A stretch of 64,000 bases of DNA from JAKSUT01 sp045616505 (lineage in GTDB: Bacteria; Cyanobacteriota; Vampirovibrionia; Gastranaerophilales; Gastranaerophilaceae). The stretch is taken from contig JAZLGV010000132.1 of the NCBI GenBank assembly GCA_045616505.1, positions 1 through 64,000 of the forward strand, written 5' to 3'. A program made the translations under genes and the position numbers. This document shows, one piece after another, positions 14,810-23,467 of this stretch (position 1 is its first letter; each line of letters starts with the position of its first letter). The notes beneath the pieces are model-generated. The model made no database searches and was not told the DNA's origin. It saw nothing but the letters and a program-made list of their open reading frames with translations.

Positions 14810-17203
14810 ATGCAAGTATCAAAAATCGCTGGTTTAACTTTTGGTAATGTCGTTTCTAAACAACAAAATAACAAGGTTCAAAATTATAATACTATTCCAT
14901 TAAATAATCAGGGCGACATGCTCATAAAATCTAATAACGTAAAAAATTCAGGTATTAATTTTGAACAAGGTCAAAATTATATAAAAGTTGTTTCTTTTGG
15001 TAGTATTCCACAAGCAGCTGAAATTTTTAAACCTGCTATTCAAATGCGTGTTCAAGGTGTAAAAAATTTCCAACATAATATGGATCCTGAAAAATTAAAA
15101 GATGGCGCAGTTTATGCAATTAACAAACTTGCAAATGGTCTTTGGAAAGACGGACAAAGTTTAAAATATATGGTAAGCGAAAAAGTTATTAAATTAATTT
15201 CTCCTGAAGTTGGTGAAATTGGTAAAGTTCCTTCAGAAATTGCTCCTTTCCTAATTCCATTATTAAAAGATGATTCGAAAAATTATGAATTTGAATTGTC
15301 AAATGTAATTGCAGGAAACACAAAAGGTGCTTCAACAATTGGTTTAAGAGTAAATTTAATTTATAAAGGTAATTCTCCTGAAGAAGCTCAAGAAGCATTT
15401 GATGAAATTTTGAATGATGAACAAGCATCAAAGAAAGCATTTTTCTATCAAGCACCATCAACAACACGTGATGTATTGAATGAAATTTTGAAATTTGAAG
15501 AAAAAGATAATGGTATTGAATCTGCACAAAAAATGGAAAAAGCAGTTAATTCAATTGTTGATGTTTTAGATAATCCAGAAAACAAAAATATTTTGTTAAT
15601 TGGTCATTGCAAACCTGATGGTGATACTTTGGGTTGTATTTTAGGTTTGAAAAATTCATTAGATATGGTTCATCCTGAAAAACATATTGATTGTGCAGTA
15701 GATGATGAAGTTACAGGTTTGTTCAGACACAAATTACCTGGTATTGATAAAACTGTAAAACATCCTTATTCTCAAGAAAAAATTAACTTATTAACAGAAG
15801 AAATAAAAAGAGCAGAAGACAAAGGTGCTCCAGAAGCTATTATTAATGGTTTAAAAACTTCTTTAGAAAAAGCAACTGATAAAGAATTGTTGTTGGACAG
15901 AAATCAAAAATATGATGTAGTTGTATTGATGGATATTCCTACTCCAACAAGATTTTCAGCAGGTTTTAAAGATTATATTAAAGATGCAAAACAAGCAATC
16001 TATATTGATCACCACCCATATAAAGAAGAAGAATGGGATAATGCAAAAGAATCTACTGGTGTAGATATGAAAAATATTTTTAACAATAGTTTGGCATGGG
16101 TTGCAGAACGTGTACCTGCTGCTTGTGAACAAGCTGCAATTATTGCTTCAAAACTTTCGCCAAAAACAAATCCTTTAAATCCAGATAATACAATTTTGAC
16201 AATGAATACTGATAAATTTAATGTAGATAAATTAAATGCAGCAGTTGCAGCATTCGTTACAGGTATTTGGACAGATACAGGCGGATTTGGTAGAACTGCA
16301 AATTTAGTACCTGAAGATATTATTGATAAAAATGGTAATCGTGTACCAGTTGGAAACCGTCCTAATTTCTTGCCAGAAGGTATTTCAAAATGGATGATGA
16401 ATTTGACTTCAGGCGCAATTGATAAAAAATGGATGCGTGATAATATTTCTTATGATATCAACGATGAAAAGAAAGATGGTGATATTGAACCTACTGCCAG
16501 AGAAAAAATGCTAGAAATAGCAAATAATTTCAAATATGAAAATAAACAAATCGGTTTAGGTATCGTAAATGCAACTTATGAACAAATGCAAGATGTTTTA
16601 GAAATTGCACAACAAAAAGAACCTGAAACAGGATTTTTAGATGTTCAAAACTCTTTCAAATATTCTGAAGTAATGGGTGATTTTAGAGCTTCTGAACTTC
16701 AAAATGGTATGAGTTCAAATTCTAAAAAAGGATTTGATGAATTAGAAGGTCCTGGACCTTATGATGAAGATAAAATCGCAATATTTATTTGCGAAAACGA
16801 ACGTAAAGGTGAATTGAATACAGAAGGTAAACGTTCAACTGCAGATGCTTTAAGATTTTCTTTCCGTTCAGTAGAAGGTACAACACACGCTGAATTGTTA
16901 GCTTCATTATTTAATGGTGGCGGACACGGTGGTGCTGCTGGTGGTCAAATTAAAGCTGACGGCGTTAGATTAAATACACCTTTGGTTGTCAAAATTAACG
17001 GTGAAACAGTTAGAAATAGTGAAAAAATTTACAAAGCATTAGTTAAAAATTATGATATTATGCATGATTCAAAACTATCTGCTGCTGAAAAAGCATTAAA
17101 AAGAACAAATATTGAATTAGTTCAAGATGAAAGTGGTGAACCATCTATGAAAATTATAGAAAAATTAGTTCGTGAAATTCGTCACAATGAACCAATTAGA
17201 TAA
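14810..17203 (+). CDS. DHH-family phosphoesterase with long N-terminal extension
   Basis: A 797-residue protein. The core is a DHH/DHHA1 phosphoesterase: LIGHCKPDGDTLG (about residues 263-275), the second metal site VVLMDIPTP, DHHP (400-403), GIWTDTGGFG, and the DHHA1 motif NGGGHGGAAGG (706 is its His). Related NrnA-type enzymes degrade nanoRNA, pAp or cyclic dinucleotides and are about 310-340 residues long. Here about 240 residues of unknown fold precede the core, and large insertions lie within it. The N terminus carries LTFGN and later VVSFGS. I start at ATG 14810, not GTG 14798, because it gives a leader like that of the gene at 13230. Substrate unknown. Confidence 0.85.
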   Translation: MQVSKIAGLTFGNVVSKQQNNKVQNYNTIPLNNQGDMLIKSNNVKNSGINFEQGQNYIKVVSFGSIPQAAEIFKPAIQMRVQGVKNFQHNMDPEKLKDGAVYAINKLANGLWKDGQSLKYMVSEKVIKLISPEVGEIGKVPSEIAPFLIPLLKDDSKNYEFELSNVIAGNTKGASTIGLRVNLIYKGNSPEEAQEAFDEILNDEQASKKAFFYQAPSTTRDVLNEILKFEEKDNGIESAQKMEKAVNSIVDVLDNPENKNILLIGHCKPDGDTLGCILGLKNSLDMVHPEKHIDCAVDDEVTGLFRHKLPGIDKTVKHPYSQEKINLLTEEIKRAEDKGAPEAIINGLKTSLEKATDKELLLDRNQKYDVVVLMDIPTPTRFSAGFKDYIKDAKQAIYIDHHPYKEEEWDNAKESTGVDMKNIFNNSLAWVAERVPAACEQAAIIASKLSPKTNPLNPDNTILTMNTDKFNVDKLNAAVAAFVTGIWTDTGGFGRTANLVPEDIIDKNGNRVPVGNRPNFLPEGISKWMMNLTSGAIDKKWMRDNISYDINDEKKDGDIEPTAREKMLEIANNFKYENKQIGLGIVNATYEQMQDVLEIAQQKEPETGFLDVQNSFKYSEVMGDFRASELQNGMSSNSKKGFDELEGPGPYDEDKIAIFICENERKGELNTEGKRSTADALRFSFRSVEGTTHAELLASLFNGGGHGGAAGGQIKADGVRLNTPLVVKINGETVRNSEKIYKALVKNYDIMHDSKLSAAEKALKRTNIELVQDESGEPSMKIIEKLVREIRHNEPIR

Positions 17204-17222
17204 GTTCAAATATTTGAGTAGT

Positions 17223-17260
17223 AATAAGGCGATTTTTGAATATTCAAAAATCGCCTTATT
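17223..17260. terminator. Bidirectional terminator between the DHH and yraN genes
   Basis: A perfect 38-nt inverted repeat with arms AATAAGGCGATTTTTGAAT and its complement, centred at 17241/17242. T-runs occur on both strands, and it lies between convergent genes. Confidence 0.92.
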
Positions 17261-17263
17261 TTG

Positions 17264-17611
17264 TTATATCGATATATTTTTTAGATGTTTTATTGAAATT
17301 TCTGGTTTTAAAATTATTGAAATAGCATCTATTCTAAATTTTTTAAATTTATGTTCTTGCAAATAGTTAAACGCACCTGTTTTTATGTTGTTAAATTTCG
17401 TTTTTGTAATAGCTTCAAGTGGAGAGCCACAAGCCTCTGATGAGCGGGTTTTAACTTCTATAAATACAATGGTGTTTTTGTCTTGTGCGATAATATCTAT
17501 TTCACAAGTTCTTGAAAAATGGATATTAGTTTCAAGAATTTTGTATCCTTGTTTTTCAAGGTATTCTTTTGCATGGTTTTCACCAATTTTTCCGATTTGT
17601 GTGTTTTTCAT
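17264..17611 (-). CDS. yraN: YraN/UPF0102 nuclease-like protein
   Basis: A 115-residue member of UPF0102 with a restriction-endonuclease-like fold. The family motif is clear: IGKIGENHAKEYLEKQGYKI at the N terminus, then CEIDIIAQD and VFIEVKTR, giving the E-D-ExK type active-site set, followed by G-S-P-L-E-A-I. A role in DNA recombination or repair is suspected for the family but not proven. The ATG at 17611 overlaps the antiporter stop (TAATG), so it is the last gene of that operon. An in-frame TTG at 17623 is less likely. Confidence 0.9.
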   Translation of the reverse strand: MKNTQIGKIGENHAKEYLEKQGYKILETNIHFSRTCEIDIIAQDKNTIVFIEVKTRSSEACGSPLEAITKTKFNNIKTGAFNYLQEHKFKKFRIDAISIILKPEISIKHLKNISI

Positions 17612-18915
17612 TAAAATATCCAAATTCCAATAATTGCAAAGATTATCAAGGCTGTATTGTAGTGTAGAAATGTTGGAATACAGGTGTCTGAAATATGATT
17701 GTGTTGTCCATCAATATTTAGACCAGCAGTAGGTCCAAGAGTTGTGTCTGATGCTGGAGAGCCTGCATCTCCAAGTGCAGCTGCAGCTGAAAGTAGAACA
17801 ACTGTTTCAGCAGTATTAAATCCTAATTTTGCACAAATAGGAATGATTAAAACGGCCAAAATAGGTATTGTACCAAAAGAAGTTCCTATTCCGATTGTTA
17901 TAAAAAGTCCGACAATTAGTATAATAAATGCAGTTATTATTTTGTCGTGTGGTAAAAGTGGTACAATTGTATTTATCAAATTATCTATACCACCAGTTGT
18001 TTTTAAAACTGTAGCAAATCCAGCTGCAACAAGCATTACAAATGCGATATAACCCATAAGATAAACACCTTCATTTATTAGGTTATCCATTTTAGAATGT
18101 TTAACAGCTTTGAAACTGAAAATTATTCCTAAGCCTACAAGTGCGCCAAGTGGTAATGATTTTGTCCAAATTTGAACTATAAAGGTCATTATTGCTGCAA
18201 AAAGTGTAATATAGTGACTTTTGTTAAATTTTTCACATTCGATAACTTCTTTTTCAAATTTAATATCTTTGTATTTTCTTGGTTTTCTGTAAGTTATAAA
18301 TATTGAAATTAAAAGTCCAACTGTCATTCCAAGTCCTAAAATCCAGTTGTATTTCCATATTTCAGAACGTGCAATTTCCATTCCGTTTGATGTCATGTTA
18401 TCTGCAATAAGGTTTTGGAAGATTAAGCCGAAACCTGCAGGTATAACAATGTAAGGCATTTTTAATCCAAATGCAAGAACGCATGATATAACTCTTCTAT
18501 CAATATTTAGTGTATTTATGATTGGAATTAATGCAGGAATAATGATTGGAATAAAAGCAATGTGAATTGGAATTATATTTTGTGACATCATTGCCATTAG
18601 ACAAATTATCGCAAGTAAAATATATTTTTTTGAGCCTACAATATTGGTTATTTTTTTTGATATCAAATCTGTAAAACCAATATATGTCATCGCAGCAGCG
18701 AAAGTTCCAAGTAAAATGTAACTTAATGCTGTTTCAGAATTTCCGCCCATACCAGAAATAAAAGTATTCATTATATCAGTCAAATTCATTCCTGCTACAA
18801 GTCCAGCTATTATTGTAGAAATAAGTATTGAAAGAAGAACATTTACTTTGCATACGCAAAGAATACAAAGTGTAAGAATTGAAATAATTGCGGGGTTAAA
18901 TATTAAATCAGTCAT
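17611..18915 (-). CDS. Na+/H+ antiporter family protein (YuiF-like)
   Basis: A 434-residue carrier with about 11-12 membrane helices. It matches the YuiF-type Na+/H+ antiporter family of the ion-transporter superfamily. Most diagnostic is the C-terminal LGDAGSPASDTTLGPTAG and GQHNHISDTCIPTFLHYN region, together with SQNIIPIHIAFIPIIIP in the first half. Members are annotated as sodium/proton antiporters, though a few may transport amino acids or organic anions. The start overlaps the end of the activase gene by 8 nt and the stop overlaps yraN (TAATG), so the three form one operon. Confidence 0.88.
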   Translation of the reverse strand: MTDLIFNPAIISILTLCILCVCKVNVLLSILISTIIAGLVAGMNLTDIMNTFISGMGGNSETALSYILLGTFAAAMTYIGFTDLISKKITNIVGSKKYILLAIICLMAMMSQNIIPIHIAFIPIIIPALIPIINTLNIDRRVISCVLAFGLKMPYIVIPAGFGLIFQNLIADNMTSNGMEIARSEIWKYNWILGLGMTVGLLISIFITYRKPRKYKDIKFEKEVIECEKFNKSHYITLFAAIMTFIVQIWTKSLPLGALVGLGIIFSFKAVKHSKMDNLINEGVYLMGYIAFVMLVAAGFATVLKTTGGIDNLINTIVPLLPHDKIITAFIILIVGLFITIGIGTSFGTIPILAVLIIPICAKLGFNTAETVVLLSAAAALGDAGSPASDTTLGPTAGLNIDGQHNHISDTCIPTFLHYNTALIIFAIIGIWIF

Positions 18916-19600
18916 TCATTAGTCCTTCACATAAAATAAATCTACCTAGAATTTCTACATCACAGTATGTTTTAAGACTATCACAAAAACATTTGTTATC
19001 GCAAAAGCCGCCTGAAAGATATATTTTTTTAGGTTTTTTTGCAAAACTCCAAGCATTGTATGCAATTCCATGTATAAATTTAGAAATGGCATCTTTGGCT
19101 TCAATGTCTTTTGAGATATCGTCCATAATCTTTTCAAGTCCAAATACACCGCATGTAACAGGGAATTTTTCTTCACAATATTCTAAATCATCAATGTTTA
19201 CATCATAAAATTTTAAAAGCATTTCAACAGTTGCTCCTGTTGAACTTGCACAGGATGTATTCCAATCCATATCTTTAAATTTTCCGTTTTTAAATTTTAT
19301 CCATTTTACATCACGGCTTCCCATATCTAAAACGGTTGCGTTTTCTGAAACATGATTTTGAGCACCTTTTGTTAGTGCTACAATTTCGTTTTCATGAAAA
19401 ATTCCTTTGCCCATGTGTCCGCAAGTGCGTTCATATACAAGATTTAAGGTTTTTAATTTTTTTGTTGGAATGATAAAAAATGTTTTGTTATCTTTTTCAA
19501 AATGTTTTGTTGCAACAGAAAAAATTTCACTATTTTGGTTTAATGGTGAGTCGCAAATTATTTTTGAATATGTTGTTCCAGCATCAAGATAAAATTTCAT
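18908..19600 (-). CDS. 2-hydroxyacyl-CoA dehydratase activase-like ATPase (BcrAD/BadF/BadG family)
   Basis: A 230-residue ASKHA-fold ATPase. The N-terminal phosphate loop is LDAGTTYSKI and the second is VLDMGSRDVKW. The two cysteines that in HgdC-type activators hold a shared [4Fe-4S] cluster are recognisable in NTSCASSTGATVE and PVTCGVFGLEKI. The adenosine motif is IYLSGGF. Such proteins use ATP to push an electron into a 2-hydroxyacyl-CoA dehydratase or related radical enzyme. No dehydratase alpha or beta subunit is here, but a related activase-like protein lies at 38729. It is slightly shorter than the usual 250-270. A TATTAT hexamer 6 nt before the ATG hints at a leaderless start. Confidence 0.82.
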   Translation of the reverse strand: MKFYLDAGTTYSKIICDSPLNQNSEIFSVATKHFEKDNKTFFIIPTKKLKTLNLVYERTCGHMGKGIFHENEIVALTKGAQNHVSENATVLDMGSRDVKWIKFKNGKFKDMDWNTSCASSTGATVEMLLKFYDVNIDDLEYCEEKFPVTCGVFGLEKIMDDISKDIEAKDAISKFIHGIAYNAWSFAKKPKKIYLSGGFCDNKCFCDSLKTYCDVEILGRFILCEGLMND

Positions 19601-19652
19601 ATAATAATAATAGCATAATAAAATTTAATCAAAATCTAATATTTAAAATTGG

Positions 19653-20378
19653 TTATCTTAATTTTATAAAAGCTTCGATTTTTGCTTTGATAGAATTAGT
19701 TGCGTAATCGTCAATATCAATGTATAAGCCATTGTATTTGTCTGCTAACATTTTTGCCAATTGAGATTTTGCACAAAATGCTTGTGAATAAAAAACAGTT
19801 GGAATTTTCTTTTCAACAAACATTTCAAGTTCAATATCTGCTGGCACTCCTGCTTCTACGCATCTTGTCCAGCCAAAAATGTGAGTTTCATTAGGAAATA
19901 ATTCTAATATGCTTAAATCATTTGGTGGAACACCCCAAAAACCGAATTGAGGTTTGCATTTTATTAAATTAGTTTCTTCTTTTGGAGAAATAATATTTGC
20001 TGTAATTTTTTCAATTTTTTCTCTTAATGGTAAATTACTTTCAGAAATAGGTGTTTGTTTTCTGTTTTTTGTATCTTCAAAAATACTTTCGATAACATTA
20101 AAACCTTTTTCTTTTAACACTTTTGCAGTAAACCAACCACTATCGCATTTGTCTTTGCCAATAGTTGCAACGATAAGGTTAGGTTTAAGAGTTATGGAAT
20201 TGTTTACGATGTTTTTTATAATTTTGCAATACGCATCAGGCAGAATGTTTGTTTCTGCATATCCAAAATCGATGTCTAAATCAATCCATTGTGCATTTGG
20301 GTATTTTTGTTTTAATTCCAAGACAATTTTAGGATTAGGGTAACCCCAAAATCCAATGACAAAATTTTTGTTAGTCAT
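19653..20378 (-). CDS. Hypothetical two-domain protein with repeated FWG motif
   Basis: I do not recognise this 241-residue soluble protein. It appears to be built from two similar halves, each opening with a short beta strand and a turn: IGFWGYPNPKIVLEL at residue 8 and FGFWGVPPNDLSILEL at about 145. Each continues with a strand ending in Trp and Asp or Gly. Cysteines occur in DKCDSGWF, TRCVEAG and QAFCAKS. The layout suggests a Rossmann-like duplicated fold. It begins 1 nt after the stop of the symporter gene upstream, so the two are co-transcribed. The activase ATPase gene follows 52 nt downstream. Confidence 0.7.
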   Translation of the reverse strand: MTNKNFVIGFWGYPNPKIVLELKQKYPNAQWIDLDIDFGYAETNILPDAYCKIIKNIVNNSITLKPNLIVATIGKDKCDSGWFTAKVLKEKGFNVIESIFEDTKNRKQTPISESNLPLREKIEKITANIISPKEETNLIKCKPQFGFWGVPPNDLSILELFPNETHIFGWTRCVEAGVPADIELEMFVEKKIPTVFYSQAFCAKSQLAKMLADKYNGLYIDIDDYATNSIKAKIEAFIKLR

Positions 20379-20379
20379 T

Positions 20380-21702
20380 TTATATGATTTCCTTGTATCC
20401 TTCAGGATTGTTCAATAAATCGTAATTTATTTCGTTTTCGTTGTCAGCGATAGCTGCTGCAACAACGGCATCTGAAGTGATGTTTAAAATAGTTCTGAAC
20501 ATATCTGTAAGTTTTTCTAATGCAAATAATAATGCAAAACCTGCAACAAGTTGTTCAGGACTTAGACCAAGTCCGTTTAATACAAGTGCGATTGTGATTA
20601 AACCAGCTCCTGGAATACCAGCAGATGTTGAAGATGCAACAATTGCCAAGAAACAAATTTGAATAATAACGAATGGTCCAAGATGTATGCCATACATTTG
20701 AGCCAAGAAAATTACCGCAACTGTTTGTAATATTGCAGTTCCATCCATGTTAAGTGTTGCACCTAGAGGAAGTACAAAACTTGAAATTTTGTGAGAAATA
20801 CCTCTTTTTTCACAACAAGCAATAGTTAAAGGTAATGTTGCTGATGAACTTGCTGTTCCGAATGCAACCATCATTGCTTCTGCCATTGCAGTATAAAGCA
20901 TAATAACAGGAACTTTTGAAAATACTTTTAAGAATACTGGATAAACAACAAAGAATTGAATTGCAAAACCTATTGCCAGTACCAGTAAATATTTAGATAT
21001 ACTATGGAATACGTCAATACCAAAACTTGAAATAGCGGTTGCAGTTAATGCAAATACCCCTGGAGCTGCAAAATACATTATCCAATCGGTAACTTTCATT
21101 GTCGCAGCAAATACTGATTCAAAGAATGAAACGACAGGTCTGTTGATTTCACCTACTTTTGCAAGTGCAACGGCAAAGATTAAAGCAAATACAATTATCG
21201 GTATCATTTCGCCTTTTGCAACTGATTCAAGAGGGTTTTTAGGTATGAAGTTCAAGCAAATATTTAACATATTTCCTTTTTGAGCTTCAATTGTGCTTGC
21301 AACTTTGTGTTGAACTTCAATAGCAGATGCAGAATTGATGTATTGAGTTGCACCATCTCCTGGTCTGAATGCTAAAGCTAAAGTTGCACCAATTGTAACG
21401 GCTATAACAGTTATTATACCGTAGTACAATATCATTTTTGTGCCGTATTTCCCAAGTTGTTTGTTATCCCCAACACTTGTAATACCGATTATTATTGCTG
21501 ATATTACCAATGGAATAACAACCATTTGAATTAATCTAATAAATAATTGACCAATGAAAACTAAAATATTTGATACCAAAGCGCTTTGATGGCTATGTAA
21601 AAAGATACCTACGAAGATACCAGCTATTAATCCGAAGAAAATATGCCAGTTTCTTTTAAGTCCTAAACCAAGTGCAATAAGTATCTGCATATGTATTTTC
21701 AT
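20380..21702 (-). CDS. Dicarboxylate/amino acid:cation symporter (DAACS family)
   Basis: A 440-residue transporter of the glutamate/aspartate/C4-dicarboxylate symporter family. Hallmarks are GTASSSATLPLTIAC (the serine-rich hairpin 1 motif), LPLGATLNMDGTAI in helix 7, and ASSTSAGIPGAGLITI in hairpin 2. Substrate preference between glutamate, aspartate and dicarboxylates is not resolvable by eye; no Arg is obvious at the usual aspartate-binding position of helix 8. AGAGGA lies upstream of the ATG. It is co-transcribed with the unknown gene at 19653. Confidence 0.92.
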   Translation of the reverse strand: MKIHMQILIALGLGLKRNWHIFFGLIAGIFVGIFLHSHQSALVSNILVFIGQLFIRLIQMVVIPLVISAIIIGITSVGDNKQLGKYGTKMILYYGIITVIAVTIGATLALAFRPGDGATQYINSASAIEVQHKVASTIEAQKGNMLNICLNFIPKNPLESVAKGEMIPIIVFALIFAVALAKVGEINRPVVSFFESVFAATMKVTDWIMYFAAPGVFALTATAISSFGIDVFHSISKYLLVLAIGFAIQFFVVYPVFLKVFSKVPVIMLYTAMAEAMMVAFGTASSSATLPLTIACCEKRGISHKISSFVLPLGATLNMDGTAILQTVAVIFLAQMYGIHLGPFVIIQICFLAIVASSTSAGIPGAGLITIALVLNGLGLSPEQLVAGFALLFALEKLTDMFRTILNITSDAVVAAAIADNENEINYDLLNNPEGYKEII

Positions 21703-21799
21703 AAATAAAATCCTCTTTATTGTATTAATTCTAAAAATCTTTTAAATTTTACTACTTAAATCCTAAAATTTCAACATGTTTACAAATTATTTGAGTTTT

Positions 21800-23467
21800 T
21801 TAATATTTATAATTGATTTGACATGTTGTAATTGGTTGAGTGTATTCAGCCTTGTTTATTGAATGGCTATCAACAATTACAGACGGTGGCATAATATAAC
21901 CTTTGTAGTGTGCTTTACTCATTCGGTTAAAAAATTTATCTAGCCATTCTGTTTTTAATTCTTTTGAAATATTATTTTTTTCTTCATAAAAGAATTTTTC
22001 TTTTAGCATTTGTGAATAAGTTTGATTTTTTTCTTCTATTCTCCAAATTATTTCATCTAAAAATTCATAAGGCATAAGAGCTTCTTCTGCTTGTAATGGT
22101 TTTCCTGTTTTAGGATTTATTGCAAGTTCTGCTCCTGGTTTTTTTAAAATAATTGATTCAGGAATAGCATTTTTTTCTTCTCTGTTTTCGTTCATCCATC
22201 TTGCAAGCGCAAAAAGTTTTGTTTTTGTAACATCGCTGATTGGGGCAAAACCACCAGACATATCACCGTTTATCGTCGCATAACCCATGTAAAATTCTGA
22301 TTTGTCACTTGTTGCAATTGGAATTGAAGATGCAAATTCGTTTGAAAGCCCAAAAAGAATTGTTGCTCTTGTTCTTGCTTGAATATTATCTTGTGCATAA
22401 GATTTTTCTAATTTTGCATTTTTAAAATGTTTTGAAGTATCTTCTATTAAAGGTTCTACGGCTTCGTTAAAAGGTTTTATCAAGTCTGCAATAGGAATTG
22501 TTGAAAAACCTATTCCTAAATTTTTTGCAAGTGTTTCCGCATCAGTTTTACTTTCACTGCTTGTGATTTTTGATGGCATACTTACCCCAAAAACATTTTC
22601 TTTTCCAAGTGCATCAGCTAGAATTACTGCACAAACTGTTGAATCAAGTCCACCTGAAAGTCCTAAAATTGCTCTTTTAAGTCCACACGTTTTGAAATAA
22701 CTGCGTGTTGCTTGGATTATTGTTTTGTATGTTCTTTCTAAATCATTTGAATAATCAGTTGAAAAATTTTCTTTTTCGGCGGTTTTTTCAGAGCCTTTTG
22801 GAAGTGGGTTTATTTCTCCGCCTTGTTCTAAATTAGTTACTAAAATATCTTCTTCAAAAGATTTTGCTCTTGCGATAACTTCACCTTTTTCGTTATAAAT
22901 CCTGCTTGCTCCGTCATAAGAAAAATTATCAATAGCACCAACTTGATTTACGTAAATCAATGGTTTTTTATAGATTTGAGCAACTGTTAGTAATGTTTCG
23001 TTTCGTTCAAATTCAGCACCTGTTCTTGATAGAGTAGGAGTTAGGTTGATTATTGCATCTGTTTTTTCAATGTTTTCAAATGAAGAAAAAGAAATTAAAT
23101 AATTTTTTCCATAAATTTCAACTATATTATCTGTTTCATCTTCCAAAATTATTTTTTTAATTTTTTTGTCTTGAATTATTGCATAAGTAGAAGTAAAATA
23201 GTCGTTTTCTTCTTTTATGTAACTTAAAATAACAGTTTTTGATGATGTTTTTTGAGTAATTTTTTTTAGTGCTTCTTCGTTTTGTTTTACGATGAAAGGA
23301 AATCTTTCTATAACATCTTCTATGTGAGAACCTGTAAGAGCTAAATGAGGAAAGATGATTATACTATTATCCTTTGCTTTTTCTATTATTTCAATTATTT
23401 TTTGTGCGTTTTTTTCAACAGCGCAGGGTATTGTACTAATTTGTGCAAGAATAATGTCATTATTCAT
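21800..23467 (-). CDS. nadE: NAD+ synthetase with degenerate glutaminase domain
   Basis: A 555-residue protein with the two-domain layout of glutamine-dependent NAD+ synthetase. The C-terminal domain looks active: SGGLDS P-loop (271-276), and the TSDKSEFYMGYATINGDMSG stretch that binds deamido-NAD. The N-terminal nitrilase-like domain aligns, but its catalytic residues appear lost. FPELALTG-type Glu is His41 (FPHLALTG), the Lys region near 100-115 is shortened and changed, and the ICED-type Cys is replaced (LISFSS, about residue 126). It probably uses free ammonia. It starts inside the end of dnaA (8-nt overlap, ATGAATAA). Confidence 0.9.
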   Translation of the reverse strand: MNNDIILAQISTIPCAVEKNAQKIIEIIEKAKDNSIIIFPHLALTGSHIEDVIERFPFIVKQNEEALKKITQKTSSKTVILSYIKEENDYFTSTYAIIQDKKIKKIILEDETDNIVEIYGKNYLISFSSFENIEKTDAIINLTPTLSRTGAEFERNETLLTVAQIYKKPLIYVNQVGAIDNFSYDGASRIYNEKGEVIARAKSFEEDILVTNLEQGGEINPLPKGSEKTAEKENFSTDYSNDLERTYKTIIQATRSYFKTCGLKRAILGLSGGLDSTVCAVILADALGKENVFGVSMPSKITSSESKTDAETLAKNLGIGFSTIPIADLIKPFNEAVEPLIEDTSKHFKNAKLEKSYAQDNIQARTRATILFGLSNEFASSIPIATSDKSEFYMGYATINGDMSGGFAPISDVTKTKLFALARWMNENREEKNAIPESIILKKPGAELAINPKTGKPLQAEEALMPYEFLDEIIWRIEEKNQTYSQMLKEKFFYEEKNNISKELKTEWLDKFFNRMSKAHYKGYIMPPSVIVDSHSINKAEYTQPITTCQINYKY

